From: Tomitella gaofuii
GTDB taxonomy: Bacteria; Actinomycetota; Actinomycetes; Mycobacteriales; Mycobacteriaceae
Direction: 5' to 3'
DNA: 64,000 bases
Assembly: GCF_014126825.1 (NCBI RefSeq)
Contig: NZ_CP059900.1
Coordinates: forward strand, 620,001 to 684,000
Both the position numbers and the translations under genes were made by a program. Below are positions 8,561 through 17,387 of the stretch, piece by piece. The first letter of the stretch is position 1; every line of letters starts with the position of its first letter. Under the pieces are notes generated by a model that did no database searches, was not told the origin of the DNA, and worked only from the letters and a program-made list of their open reading frames with translations.

Positions 8561-8600
8561 AGGGACGTTCCTGTGCTCATGCGGCTGATCCAGTGCTCAT
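8557..8600 (-). promoter_or_regulatory. Two chained seven-codon upstream mini-ORFs before wzt
   Basis: ATGAGCAC occurs three times on the minus strand, at 8600, 8580 and 8560, exactly 20 nt apart. The first two open MSTGSAA and MSTGTSL, and each ends in a TGA that overlaps the next ATG as ATGA; the third is the wzt start (MSTVSID). A GGAG site precedes the first copy by 5 nt. The arrangement could load ribosomes by termination-reinitiation, or could be a slippage duplication of the start site. Function is inferred; the frames and overlaps are read directly. Confidence 0.6.
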
Positions 8601-8641
8601 GCGGCTCCGATGGTCGTGTGCGGTGTTGCATTGCCGCGGGC

Positions 8642-9508
8642 TCACACCCAGTACGGCACGCGTGCGCGGTACTTGCGCATGGCCAGCAGCGCCGCCGCCC
8701 AGCCGACGACGGTGAGCCCCAGCACGATGTACCAGTGGTAGGCGGCCGCGGACTCGCCGAGCATGGGCGCGCGGACGATCTCGAGGTAGTGGAACAGCGG
8801 GTTGATCTCGGCGAGTTTGGCCCGCTCGGCGGCGCCGGGACGATCCGCGAACACCTTGGTGGTCCACACGATGGGCGTGACGTAGAACAACAGCTGGGTG
8901 AGGCTGCCGAGCAGCGGTGCGATGTCACGGAAACGGGTGGCGACGATGCCGAACAGCATCGTGACCCACACGGCATTGACGATCAGCAGCAGCATCGCCG
9001 GGATGGCGAGCAGCGACGCCCAGTTCAGGTCCAGCGACGTCCAGAACACCGCGAGCAGGATCACGTAGATGATGAGGTTGTGCGCCAGCAGCAGGACCTG
9101 ACGCCATACCAGCCGGTAGACGTGCACACTCAGCGGCGCGGGGAGCTGTTTGATCAGCCCCTCGTTGGCGATGAACACCTCCGAACCGTCCACGATGGCG
9201 CCCTGGATGAGGCCCCAGATGATCAGGCCGACGGTGAGGTAGGGCAGGAAGTAGGCCAGGTCCTGGTCGAGGATCAGCGAATACAGCAGCCCCAGTGCGG
9301 TGGCCATGACGCCCGTGGCGATGGTGATCCAGAACGGGCCGATGACGGACCGGCGGTATTTCTGCTTGATGTCCTGCAGGCCCAGCATCAGCCACAGTTC
9401 GCGCTGCGACCAGCCGAGCCGCATGTCCGCGAACGCGCGTGCGAACGTGCGCGACCCCGTGATGCGCGGGGCGGGATCGTGCGGGGCGGTGGTGACGGGA
9501 TCGGACAC
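8642..9508 (-). CDS. wzm: ABC transporter permease of the galactan exporter (Wzm/RfbD type)
   Basis: A 288-residue ABC-2 permease with about six hydrophobic segments and the family start LWLMLGLQDIKQKYRRSVIGPFWITI. It should pair with the Wzt ATPase, which begins 81 bp downstream, to move lipid-linked galactan out of the cytoplasm. The open frame continues to 9607, but GTG at 9508 gives a length near that of M. tuberculosis RfbD and avoids overlap with bpa. The extra N-terminal residues are Arg-rich and look non-coding. The ribosome site is weak, so the exact start is uncertain. Confidence 0.88.
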   Translation of the reverse strand: MSDPVTTAPHDPAPRITGSRTFARAFADMRLGWSQRELWLMLGLQDIKQKYRRSVIGPFWITIATGVMATALGLLYSLILDQDLAYFLPYLTVGLIIWGLIQGAIVDGSEVFIANEGLIKQLPAPLSVHVYRLVWRQVLLLAHNLIIYVILLAVFWTSLDLNWASLLAIPAMLLLIVNAVWVTMLFGIVATRFRDIAPLLGSLTQLLFYVTPIVWTTKVFADRPGAAERAKLAEINPLFHYLEIVRAPMLGESAAAYHWYIVLGLTVVGWAAALLAMRKYRARVPYWV

Positions 9509-9572
9509 GGGAGCCAACAGTACTAGTCGCCCGCCGCGGCGGGCCCGTCGCCGTTCGCGTCGCGGCGGCGGG

Positions 9573-10166
9573 TCACAGGTACTGGCCGGTGCCCGGCATT
9601 TGTCCACCGTGCGGCCCCTGCTGCGGCGCGGCGCCCGGCGGCAGCGCGTGCCGCATCTGCTTGAGCTGCGCCTGCGCGGCCATCTGCTGGGCCATCAGCG
9701 CCGTCTGGATGCCGTGGAACAACCCCTCGAGCCAGCCCACCAGCTGCGCCTGGGCGACCCGCAGCTCGGCGTCCGAAGGTACGGACTCGTCGCCGAAGGG
9801 CAGGGTGAGCCGCTCGAGCTCGTCGCGCAGCTCGCCGGACAGGCCCTGCTCGAGCTCGCGGATGGAGGTCGCGTAGATCTCGCGCATGCGGCTGCGGCTG
9901 GCGTCGTCGAGCGGCGCCGAGCGAACCTCCTCGAGCAGCTGCTTGATCATCGTGCCGATGCGCATGACCTTGGCGGGCTGCTCGACCATCGAGGTCAGGG
10001 CGTTGCCGTCGTCGTCTTCGCCGCCGTCGGCCGCCGCGTCGGCGGAGTGCGCCTCGTCCGCTCGCGACTCGGCGTCGCGCCCGATGATGACGTAGCCGTT
10101 CTCGGAGCCGTCGCCACGGGGGCCGTCGCTTCCGGTTCCGGCGCTGCCGCCTGCGCTCTCACTCAT
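9573..10166 (-). CDS. bpa: Bacterial proteasome activator Bpa/PafE
   Basis: A 197-residue homologue of Rv3780. Bpa forms a dodecameric ring that docks on the 20S proteasome and opens its gate without ATP, allowing unfolded proteins such as HspR to be degraded. The protein shows an acidic disordered N-terminus, the four-helix core ([21 protein letters not shown] through [16 protein letters not shown]), a Gln/Pro-rich linker and the terminal GQYL, the gate-opening motif. It precedes the galactan export genes on the same strand, as in mycobacteria. ATG at 10166 has an AGGA-type site upstream. The terminal motif makes the call firm. Confidence 0.92.
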   Translation of the reverse strand: MSESAGGSAGTGSDGPRGDGSENGYVIIGRDAESRADEAHSADAAADGGEDDDGNALTSMVEQPAKVMRIGTMIKQLLEEVRSAPLDDASRSRMREIYATSIRELEQGLSGELRDELERLTLPFGDESVPSDAELRVAQAQLVGWLEGLFHGIQTALMAQQMAAQAQLKQMRHALPPGAAPQQGPHGGQMPGTGQYL

Positions 10167-10447
10167 GCGTTTCCCGTCCTCACTCGTGTGCTGCCCATTG
10201 TGCCCGTCGGGTCCGATTGTGCCCGCCCGGTACGACAGCGCGCCGCAGGTTCGGGCGGCCGCCCCGTCCGCCCGACGCGGCTGTCGTCGGGCGGACGGCT
10301 GTCCACTACTCTGTGCACGTGGTCGGTGTACATCGAACGGATGAGGTCCGTGCAGCCCGGGGTGCGGGTCAGTACTCGGGCATGGGCGCGATCGGCCGAT
10401 CGCGCGCGGGTGGAATCAGCGCCCCGCTGACACATAGTCTGTACGGC

Positions 10448-11674
10448 ATGGAATACGACGTCTGGGGGGTGCGCGGGCTGTTCCCGTCGTTGGGGGACGG
10501 CTGGATCCACCTGGACGCGCAGGTGGGGATGCAGATCGCGGACTCGGTGGCCCGCACCGTGTCGACGGCGTTCCGCACCTCCGTCTCCGACCCCTCGGGG
10601 GCGTACCCCTCCGCGCGGCGCAGTGCGGGGATCCTCGACACCGCGCGTGCCGCGGTCGCGGACCTAGTGGGGGCGGACCCGGCCGGCGTGGTGCTGGGCC
10701 CCAACCGTGCGACGCTCCTGGCGCGGCTGGCGGAGGCCTCGCGACGACGCCTGGGGATCGGCACCGAAATCGTGCTCTCCCGGGTGGACGACGAGGAGAA
10801 CATCACCCCCTGGCTGCGCGCCGCCCACCTCTACGGCTCGTACGTCAAGTGGGCGGAGGTGGACATCGAGAATTTCGAGCTGCCCACCTGGCAGTATGCG
10901 GACCTGATCGGCGAGGCCACGGCGCTCGTCGCCGTCACGGCCGCCTCGTCGACGCTCGGTGTCAAGCCGGAGGTGGCGGCCGTGGCCAAGCTCGCCACCG
11001 CGGCGGGCGCCCTCACGGTGGTCGACGCCGCATTCCTGGCGCCGTACGAGCCGGTGGACATCCACGAGCTCGGCGTCGACGTGCTGGCATTGGACTCCGC
11101 CATCTGGGGCGGGCCGCCCGTCGGCGCACTGGTGTTCCGCGACCCCGCGATGATCGACCGGCTCGAGCGCGTGGCGATCGACCCGACGGCCACCGGCCCG
11201 GCGATGCTCGAGGTGGGGGCGCACCAGTATGCGATGCTGGCGGGCATGGTCGCCTCGATCGAGGTGCTCGCCGGCCTCGCCTCGTCCGACTCGCCGGGGC
11301 ACCGCGGCGCGACGGCGTCGGCCCCGCGGCGCGAGCGCATCGTCCGGTCCATGACCGCGCTGCGCGCCCACCAGGCCGGCTTGTTCGACCATCTGGTGGG
11401 TTCGTTGCGGTCGCTGCCGCTGGTGATGGTGCTGGGCGCGCGGTCGGCCAGCGTCCCGATGCTCAGCTTCACCGTCGCAGGGGTGCCCGCCCACCGGGTG
11501 ACGCAGCGCCTGGCCGACAACGGCATCTGCGCGCTCACCTCGCGCGGTGGGTCGCGGGTGCTCGAGGCGATCGGCGTCGGCGAGGTCGGCGGCGCGGTGA
11601 CGGTGGGCCTGGGCCACTATTCGACGGTGCACGAGGTGGATCAGCTGGTGCGGGTGGTTGCCTCGCTGGGGTGA
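10448..11674 (+). CDS. Cysteine-desulfurase-like (class V aminotransferase fold) protein lacking the PLP lysine
   Basis: A 408-residue homologue of Rv3778c, with the class V aminotransferase fold: [11 protein letters not shown]-type and [11 protein letters not shown] segments and [22 protein letters not shown], the Asp region that normally contacts PLP. Where cysteine desulfurases have a His-Lys pair before GP, this protein reads [14 protein letters not shown], so the Schiff-base lysine appears to be Ile. It may not be a PLP enzyme, or may use a different residue. ATG at 10448 was chosen because TAGTCT lies 7 nt upstream, the pattern of a leaderless transcript here. It faces the GCS2 gene tail to tail. 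Confidence 0.8.
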   Translation: MEYDVWGVRGLFPSLGDGWIHLDAQVGMQIADSVARTVSTAFRTSVSDPSGAYPSARRSAGILDTARAAVADLVGADPAGVVLGPNRATLLARLAEASRRRLGIGTEIVLSRVDDEENITPWLRAAHLYGSYVKWAEVDIENFELPTWQYADLIGEATALVAVTAASSTLGVKPEVAAVAKLATAAGALTVVDAAFLAPYEPVDIHELGVDVLALDSAIWGGPPVGALVFRDPAMIDRLERVAIDPTATGPAMLEVGAHQYAMLAGMVASIEVLAGLASSDSPGHRGATASAPRRERIVRSMTALRAHQAGLFDHLVGSLRSLPLVMVLGARSASVPMLSFTVAGVPAHRVTQRLADNGICALTSRGGSRVLEAIGVGEVGGAVTVGLGHYSTVHEVDQLVRVVASLG

Positions 11675-11681
11675 GCGCACA

Positions 11682-13178
11682 TCACAGCTCCCATGCGTGC
11701 ACCGGCGTGCCCTCGCCCATCAGCGTGAGGTAGTCGGCCAGCATTCCGGCCAGGGCCGCGGGCCGGTCCTCACCCGCCCGTTCCCGCTGCGCGACCGCGC
11801 TGCGCTGCCAGTCCGCGCCGGTGCGTCCGGCCAGGCACCGCGCCTCGATGACGCCCAGGTACTTCTCGCGCACCTCCGCCGCCACGCCGTAGGCGGCGAG
11901 CCCGGCGTGCGCCATCGGCAGCAGCCGGCGCAGCACCAGCTCCTGCGGGCTGACCCATCCCACCTCCGGCCAGTACAGCCGGGCCGCGAATCCGCTGCGC
12001 GCCGCCGATTCGAGGTTCTCGCGCGCCGCGTCGAACGACATCTGCGACCACAGAGGGCGATCGGCGTCGACGAAAGCGCGGACGGTGCCGTAGAAGAACA
12101 GCGCGTCCGCGATGGTGTCGACGACGGTGGGGCCGGCCGGCAGCACCCGGTTCTCCAGGCGGATGTGGTGGCCGCCGTCGGTGGTGTCGTAGATGGGCCT
12201 GTTCCACCGGTAGATGGTGCCGTTGTGCATGCGCAGCTCGGTGAGCGCGGGGTCGCCGCCCGCGTCGAGCACGGCCAGCGGGTCCTCATCGCTGACGATG
12301 GGCAGCAGCGAGGGGAAGTACCGGGAGTTCTCCTCGAACAGGTCGAAAATGGAGGTGATCCAGCGCTCGCCGAACCACACCCGCGGCCGCACGCCCTGGT
12401 TGACCAGTTCCTGCGGCCGGGTGTCGGTGGCCTGCTGGAAAAGCGGCAGCCGCGTCTCGTGCCACAGGGCCTTGCCGATGAGGAACGGCGAGTTGGCGGC
12501 CAGCGCCACCTGCACGCCGGCGATGGCCTGCGCCGCGTTCCAGTGCGCCGCGAACTCGTCCGGCCCCACCTGCAGGTGCAGCTGCAGCGAGGTGCACGCG
12601 GCCTCGGGCAGGATCGAGTCGAAGACGGTCTCCAGCCGCTCGGGGGCGGCCGCGCCCGGCAGGGCGGTGCCGACGATGCGCAGCTCGATGTCCTCGCCCC
12701 GCGTCTCCAGCATCCGGTTGTTGAGCAGCGCATAGCGCGGGTTGGCGGAGATCGACTGGGCGGTGAGGTCCCCGGCCCGCAGGGTGGGCAGGATGCCGAC
12801 CATGGCCAGGCGGCTGCCGGAGCGGGCGGCGCGGTCGTCGGCGGAGTTGAGCGACGCGCGCAGCGACTCCTCCAGGCCGAACACGTGCCGGTCGCGCAGC
12901 CGGTGCGGAGGGACGTTGATCTCTATGTTGAACCGGCCCAGCTCGGTCTGGAAGGCGTCGTCCGCGATGGCCTCGAGCACCTCGGTGTTCGCCATCGCCG
13001 GGCGCATCGCGGCGTCGACCAGGTTGAGCTCCACCTCCATGCCTATGCGCGGCTCGGACAGCTCGAACTGGTCGTCGGCCAGCATGCGGGCCATCGCGTC
13101 CAAGCACAGCTGCACCTTCTCGCGGAAAGCGCGGCGGTCCTGGCGGGTGAAGACGCGGTGCCCGACGTCGTCGCCCAT
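11682..13178 (-). CDS. GCS2-family glutamate-cysteine ligase-like protein
   Basis: A 498-residue member of the GCS2 carboxylate-amine ligase family. Visible landmarks are EPRIGMEVELNLVD near the N-terminus, LGRFNIEINVPPHRL, LQLHLQVGPDEF and the late HHIRLENRVLP segment, which correspond to ATP/metal and substrate residues of the family. Such enzymes join an amino acid to a glutamate gamma-carboxyl or a similar group. Mycobacteriales use mycothiol rather than glutathione, and the known EgtA ligase of ergothioneine synthesis is a different, shorter subgroup, so the substrate is unknown. The gene lies between homologues of Rv3778c and Rv3777, which are neighbours in M. tuberculosis, and so looks inserted or lost. 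Confidence 0.8.
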   Translation of the reverse strand: MGDDVGHRVFTRQDRRAFREKVQLCLDAMARMLADDQFELSEPRIGMEVELNLVDAAMRPAMANTEVLEAIADDAFQTELGRFNIEINVPPHRLRDRHVFGLEESLRASLNSADDRAARSGSRLAMVGILPTLRAGDLTAQSISANPRYALLNNRMLETRGEDIELRIVGTALPGAAAPERLETVFDSILPEAACTSLQLHLQVGPDEFAAHWNAAQAIAGVQVALAANSPFLIGKALWHETRLPLFQQATDTRPQELVNQGVRPRVWFGERWITSIFDLFEENSRYFPSLLPIVSDEDPLAVLDAGGDPALTELRMHNGTIYRWNRPIYDTTDGGHHIRLENRVLPAGPTVVDTIADALFFYGTVRAFVDADRPLWSQMSFDAARENLESAARSGFAARLYWPEVGWVSPQELVLRRLLPMAHAGLAAYGVAAEVREKYLGVIEARCLAGRTGADWQRSAVAQRERAGEDRPAALAGMLADYLTLMGEGTPVHAWEL

Positions 13179-13226
13179 GACGGCCCCTTCCGTCTGTGCC
13201 CGGCCTTCGGCCCGTGCCGACCCTGC

Positions 13227-14234
13227 CTACGGTGCCTCCACACTGGCACGGCCGGCGTCGCGCCGCAGCAGGATCTTGCCGAAAACCCCGCCCGATTCGA
13301 GAAGCCGGTGCGCCTCGGCCGCGTCGGCCATGGGGACGGTGGCGTGCACGATGGTGCGCACGCGCCCGTCGGCGTACATCGGCAGCACGTTCCGGGTGAC
13401 CTCGCGGACGATCTCCGCCTTGCCCGCGGGGCCGTCCAACGGCCGGCCGCGCAACCCCATGGCCGTGATGCGGGCCCGCTTGGCGAGCATCGCGCCGATC
13501 GGCAGCTCGCCGGTGGCACCGGCCTGCATGCCGATGATCGTCAGCCACCCGTCGGGGGCGAGCGCCTCGAGGTTCTTGCGCAGGTACTTCGCGCCCATAT
13601 TGTCGAGGATGACGTCGGCGCCGCCCACCTCGGCCAAGGCTGCGACGAAGTCGCCCGTGCGGTGGTCGACGGCGATGGCGGCGCCTAGTTCGCGGCAGCG
13701 GGCGAGCCTGTCGGGGGACCCCGCGGTGGTGGCCACCGTGGCCCCCAGCGCCGACGCCACCTGGATCGCGTGGGTGCCGATGCCGCCGGAGCCGCCGTGC
13801 ACCAGCAGCGTCTGCCCCGCGGACAGGCCGGCGCGCATCACCACGTTGGACCAGACGGTGCAGGCGACCTCCGGAATGCCGGCCGCCTCGACCAGCCCGA
13901 CGCCCTCGGGCACCGGCATGAGCTGGGTGGCGGGCACCACAGCCCGCTCGGCGTAGCCGCCGCCCGCCAGCAGTGCGCACACCCGCTGCCCGGGCTCCCA
14001 ACCGGTCACCCCGGCGCCCAGCTCGGCGATCGTGCCCGAGCATTCGAGCCCCGGCACGTCGGACACCCCGTCCGGCGGCGGGTAGTGGCCCTGACGTTGC
14101 AGAAGGTCGGCGCGGTTGACGGCGGAGGCGGCGACGTCGACGAGCACTTCGCCCGGGCCTGGGGAAGGGTCCGGCACCTGCGCCCACCGCATCGCGTCCG
14201 GACCGCCGAAGGAGGGAAGCGTGATCGCGTACAT
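13227..14234 (-). CDS. NAD(P)H-quinone oxidoreductase, PIG3/zinc-less MDR type
   Basis: A 335-residue zinc-less medium-chain reductase homologous to Rv3777. It starts MYAITLPSFGGPDAMRW and carries NRADLLQRQGHYPPP, GLECSG and the NADPH-binding HGGSGGIGTHAIQVA; the structural zinc cysteines are absent. Family members reduce quinones or alpha,beta-unsaturated carbonyls. It lies 48 bp upstream of the GCS2 gene on the same strand and could be co-transcribed with it. Confidence 0.85.
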   Translation of the reverse strand: MYAITLPSFGGPDAMRWAQVPDPSPGPGEVLVDVAASAVNRADLLQRQGHYPPPDGVSDVPGLECSGTIAELGAGVTGWEPGQRVCALLAGGGYAERAVVPATQLMPVPEGVGLVEAAGIPEVACTVWSNVVMRAGLSAGQTLLVHGGSGGIGTHAIQVASALGATVATTAGSPDRLARCRELGAAIAVDHRTGDFVAALAEVGGADVILDNMGAKYLRKNLEALAPDGWLTIIGMQAGATGELPIGAMLAKRARITAMGLRGRPLDGPAGKAEIVREVTRNVLPMYADGRVRTIVHATVPMADAAEAHRLLESGGVFGKILLRRDAGRASVEAP

Positions 14235-14342
14235 CCCTCGACGGTAGCGCCGGCGGGCAGGCTCGGTGGTGGGGATGGGTGCGGTGATTCGGGACCCGGT
14301 AGGCTACGGGGCGCTGCGGGCGGCCTCGGCCGTCGGCGGCGG

Positions 14343-14427
14343 GGAAGCGTGGCAGAGCGGCCGAATGCACTCGCCTTGAAAGCGAGCGTCCTTAACCGGA
14401 CCGGGGGTTCAAATCCCTCCGCTTCCG
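14343..14427 (+). tRNA. tRNA-Ser(TGA)
   Basis: The acceptor arms GGAAGCG (14343-14349) and CGCTTCC (14420-14426) pair. The anticodon loop CTTGAAA gives TGA, and a long class II variable arm and GGTTCAAATCC T-arm follow. CCA is not encoded. A TAGGCT -10-like hexamer lies about 36 bp upstream. Confidence 0.96.
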
Positions 14428-14548
14428 CAGTCGGACTGCACGGCGCGCTTCGATCCGCGCACCGCGTGCACGGTCCGAGCGCCGATTCCCGAGCGGTCCT
14501 GTACAAAGGGTGCGCGGCTCGCCGAGAACCGCGGCTACCCTGGTCGGC

Positions 14549-15523
14549 GTGGCGGCGATGGCGGGCAGGCGACCGGATTCCCAGTGGCGATTCGCCGGAT
14601 CCGACGGCATCCACCGATTGCACGTGGACCAGTGGGAGCCGGCGGGGGAGCCGCGGGCCGTCGTGCAGATCGTGCACGGCATGGCCGACCGGATCGCGAG
14701 GTACGGGGAAATTGCGGCGTACCTCACCGCCCATGGCTACGTGGTGCTCGGCGCGGACCTCCTCGGCCACGGCGAGACGGCGCTGGGCCCGGGCGAACTG
14801 GGCTTCTTCGCGGCCGAGGGCGGCTGGGAGACGGCGGCCCGCGACGTGTGCGCACTGCGCAGGATCGGCGCGCGGCGATTCCCGGGGGTCCCGTACTTCC
14901 TGCTGGGCCACAGCATGGGCTCGATGCTGGTGCGTCAGCACGTCGACGACCATCCGGCGGGGCCCGATGCCGTGGACGGCGCGATCCTGTCCGGCACCAC
15001 CTACATGAACAAGCCGATGGCGGCGGCCGGCATCGCGGGGCTCACGGTGGCGATGCGTGCGCGCGGCCGCAGGGGGAGCCGCGCCGTCAGCCCGCTGGTG
15101 GAGCACCTGGGCGGTCGCCTGGGCAGGAAGTTCGCGCCGCAGCGCACCGGCAGCGACTGGCTCAGCCGCGACCCGGAGTACGTCGACGCCAACCTGGCCG
15201 ACCCGCTCTGCGGCTTCCCGGCGACGCTCTCGCTCTCCCGGGACCTCATGGTGGGGTGCCGCAACGTGGGCGGGGTGGCGGCGCTGCACCGGCTGTGCAC
15301 GCCGGTGCTGTTCGTCTCGGGATCCGAGGACCCGCTGGGCGGACGTCCGGCGCTGCGGCGGATCGTGCACGAGTTGGAGGCGGCGGGCCACCCGGACTTC
15401 ACCGCGCTGGTGTACCCGGGCGGGCGGCACGAGATGTTCGGCGAGATCAACCGGGCCGAGGTGTTCGACGACGTCGCCGCCTGGCTCGACGCGCGCTCGT
15501 CCGCCCCGCTCACCGGACGGTGA
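14549..15523 (+). CDS. Alpha/beta hydrolase, monoacylglycerol-lipase-like
   Basis: A 324-residue serine hydrolase. HGMADRIARY is the oxyanion region, GHSMGS holds the nucleophile, Asp is in SGSEDPLGG and His in GGRHEMFGE; LLGHGETA and the lid-like segment between residues 160 and 230 resemble monoacylglycerol lipases (Rv0183 group). The enzyme should cleave acyl esters. GTG at 14549 follows TACCCT by 7 nt, so a leaderless start is likely; ATG at 14558 is an alternative. Its last 14 bases overlap the end of the opposite-strand nucleotidase gene. Confidence 0.85.
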   Translation: MAAMAGRRPDSQWRFAGSDGIHRLHVDQWEPAGEPRAVVQIVHGMADRIARYGEIAAYLTAHGYVVLGADLLGHGETALGPGELGFFAAEGGWETAARDVCALRRIGARRFPGVPYFLLGHSMGSMLVRQHVDDHPAGPDAVDGAILSGTTYMNKPMAAAGIAGLTVAMRARGRRGSRAVSPLVEHLGGRLGRKFAPQRTGSDWLSRDPEYVDANLADPLCGFPATLSLSRDLMVGCRNVGGVAALHRLCTPVLFVSGSEDPLGGRPALRRIVHELEAAGHPDFTALVYPGGRHEMFGEINRAEVFDDVAAWLDARSSAPLTGR

Positions 15524-17192
15524 TGCGGCCCCGCTCCGGCGGCATGACCGGCGAGCGGTCGCGCAGATGGTCTGCCAGTGCGTCGGTGTCGAGGGGGCCG
15601 GTGACCGGGTCGGTGCCGGCGGCGAAGGCGTTGAACCCGTCGCCGCCCTCGGCGAGGAAGGCGTTGACGGTGACCCGGACCGGGGTGTCCGAAGCAAGGG
15701 TGTCGCCGTGGAGACGGATGTCGCTCACCCGGTTGCCGATGGGGGCCGCCGAGTCCACGGCGTAGGTGAGGCCGGCGGACGGTTGCAGCATGATCCGCGT
15801 GCGGCCGTTGCCGTCGGGGTCGTCTCCGCCGGAGGGCCGGAACTGCTGTTCCAGTGCCTCGTCGAGCTGCGCGCCGGTGAGTGTGAACGTGCGCAGCCGA
15901 TTGCGGAAGGGCTGGGCGGAGAACACATTCGAGTAGGTGATCCGCCCCGCGGGCAGGTCGGCGCGGATGCCGCCCGGGTTGGTGAGCGCCACCTGCGCAC
16001 CGGCGCCGCGGGTGGCGGCCAGCTGGGCGTCTGCGATGACCTCGCCCAGCGTGGACTCGCCGGCGGCGTCGGTCTTGCGGGTGAGCGCGACCGGGGCGGC
16101 GCCCACCGCGCGGCGCCCCTCCTCGGCGGCCATCGCCGTGGCACGGTCGACGAGGGCGACAGCGGCCGGATCGGGGGAGATGTCGTGGCGCACCACCTGG
16201 TTGAAGGCGCTGACGCGGTCGCGGAGGACGTCGCCGGTGGCCGGGTCGATGGTCACGTCGGCGACGGCCACGCCGGTGCCGCCGGGCGTCGCCTGGATCA
16301 CGCTGCGCGGGCGGTTGTCCGGGTCGAGGAAGGTGCACGAGAACGACTGTGACGAGCCCCCGGTGAAAATGATGTCCACCGCGGGCGAGGCGTTGTCGAT
16401 GATGGGGCGTGCCGGTCCTGTGGCGCGGGCGCACCCGTCGGTGGTGTCAGCCGGGACCTCGAGATCCTCGTGCATGAGCAGCACGATGGTGCGCACGCCC
16501 AGGAACTGCAGCAGTTCGGCAGTGCGGTTGACCGTCTGCAGCGCGTCGGCCACGGTGACGTCGGCGATCCCGGCGGGGGCGACGCGCGTCGCCAGGTCCT
16601 TCTGGGTGATGGCGATGGTGCCGACAGGCGTGGACCCCGCGAAGCTCACGGCGAACGGGAGCGTCGCGGGAAGGCCGTTGTCGAGCTTGAGGTTCGAGCC
16701 GATCATGGGGAACGCGGCCCCGGAGAACCGCGGGGTGAAGCGGCATCCGTCGACGGGATGGCATCCGCCCGTCTGGAGCCGGCGCAGTTCTGCGAATCCG
16801 TGGTCGAGGTCGTGGTTGCCGATCGCCGACGCGGTGAGCCCCTGGGCGTTGAGGAATTCGATCGACGGCTCGTCGTGGAAGAAGGCCGATTCGAACGGGG
16901 TGCTCCCGACGTTGTCTCCGGTGGAGAACAGCAGCGAGGCGTCGGCCGCACCGCGCAACTGGTCCAGGTAGGAGGAGAGGTATCCGGCGCCGCCCGTGTC
17001 CCCGGGCGGGCGGAGATTGCCTTCGAAGCCGTTGATGGCCATCATGCGGACCTCGGTGTGATCCGCGGGTACGGCGCCCGCGGCGGGCATGACGGCCGAC
17101 GGCGCGACGGCCGTCACGGCCAGTGCCAGCGCGGCGGCGGCTGCGGCGCGTAGCGGACGGCCGATGCGTCTGCGCCTGCGGCCTGCCGTCAC
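15510..17192 (-). CDS. Secreted UshA-like 5'-nucleotidase homologue with degraded metal site
   Basis: A 560-residue exported protein. An Arg-rich signal peptide with an Ala-rich core ends near AGA-VPA. A calcineurin-like N-domain and the 5'-nucleotidase C-domain (LTNPGGIRADLPAGRITYSNVFSAQPF, AFLAEGGDGFNAF) follow. Family enzymes hydrolyse extracellular nucleotides with two metals. Here the first ligand motif, usually NDxHG, reads INGFEGNL, and the GHTHQ motif reads TGGSSQ, so Asp and three His ligands are gone, while STGDN, GNHDLDHG and LLMHED remain. It is probably inactive as a classical nucleotidase, or has a changed role. The stop overlaps the convergent hydrolase gene by 14 bp. Confidence 0.85.
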   Translation of the reverse strand: MTAGRRRRRIGRPLRAAAAAALALAVTAVAPSAVMPAAGAVPADHTEVRMMAINGFEGNLRPPGDTGGAGYLSSYLDQLRGAADASLLFSTGDNVGSTPFESAFFHDEPSIEFLNAQGLTASAIGNHDLDHGFAELRRLQTGGCHPVDGCRFTPRFSGAAFPMIGSNLKLDNGLPATLPFAVSFAGSTPVGTIAITQKDLATRVAPAGIADVTVADALQTVNRTAELLQFLGVRTIVLLMHEDLEVPADTTDGCARATGPARPIIDNASPAVDIIFTGGSSQSFSCTFLDPDNRPRSVIQATPGGTGVAVADVTIDPATGDVLRDRVSAFNQVVRHDISPDPAAVALVDRATAMAAEEGRRAVGAAPVALTRKTDAAGESTLGEVIADAQLAATRGAGAQVALTNPGGIRADLPAGRITYSNVFSAQPFRNRLRTFTLTGAQLDEALEQQFRPSGGDDPDGNGRTRIMLQPSAGLTYAVDSAAPIGNRVSDIRLHGDTLASDTPVRVTVNAFLAEGGDGFNAFAAGTDPVTGPLDTDALADHLRDRSPVMPPERGRITVR

Positions 17193-17387
17193 GTCGCTCC
17201 TGTACTCCTGGATCCCGGGGTCCGCGCGGACGGCGGACGAACCTCAACCACCATGCACTGTCGAGGTCACGAACTGGTCACCGATCGTACGTCCGTAGAA
17301 CACGTTTCGGTCACGTTTTTCGGGTCCGATGAATCGTGGCAGGTGCGGCGCGGCGAGGGTTGCTCGCGCCCCGGCGATACCCGTCCC

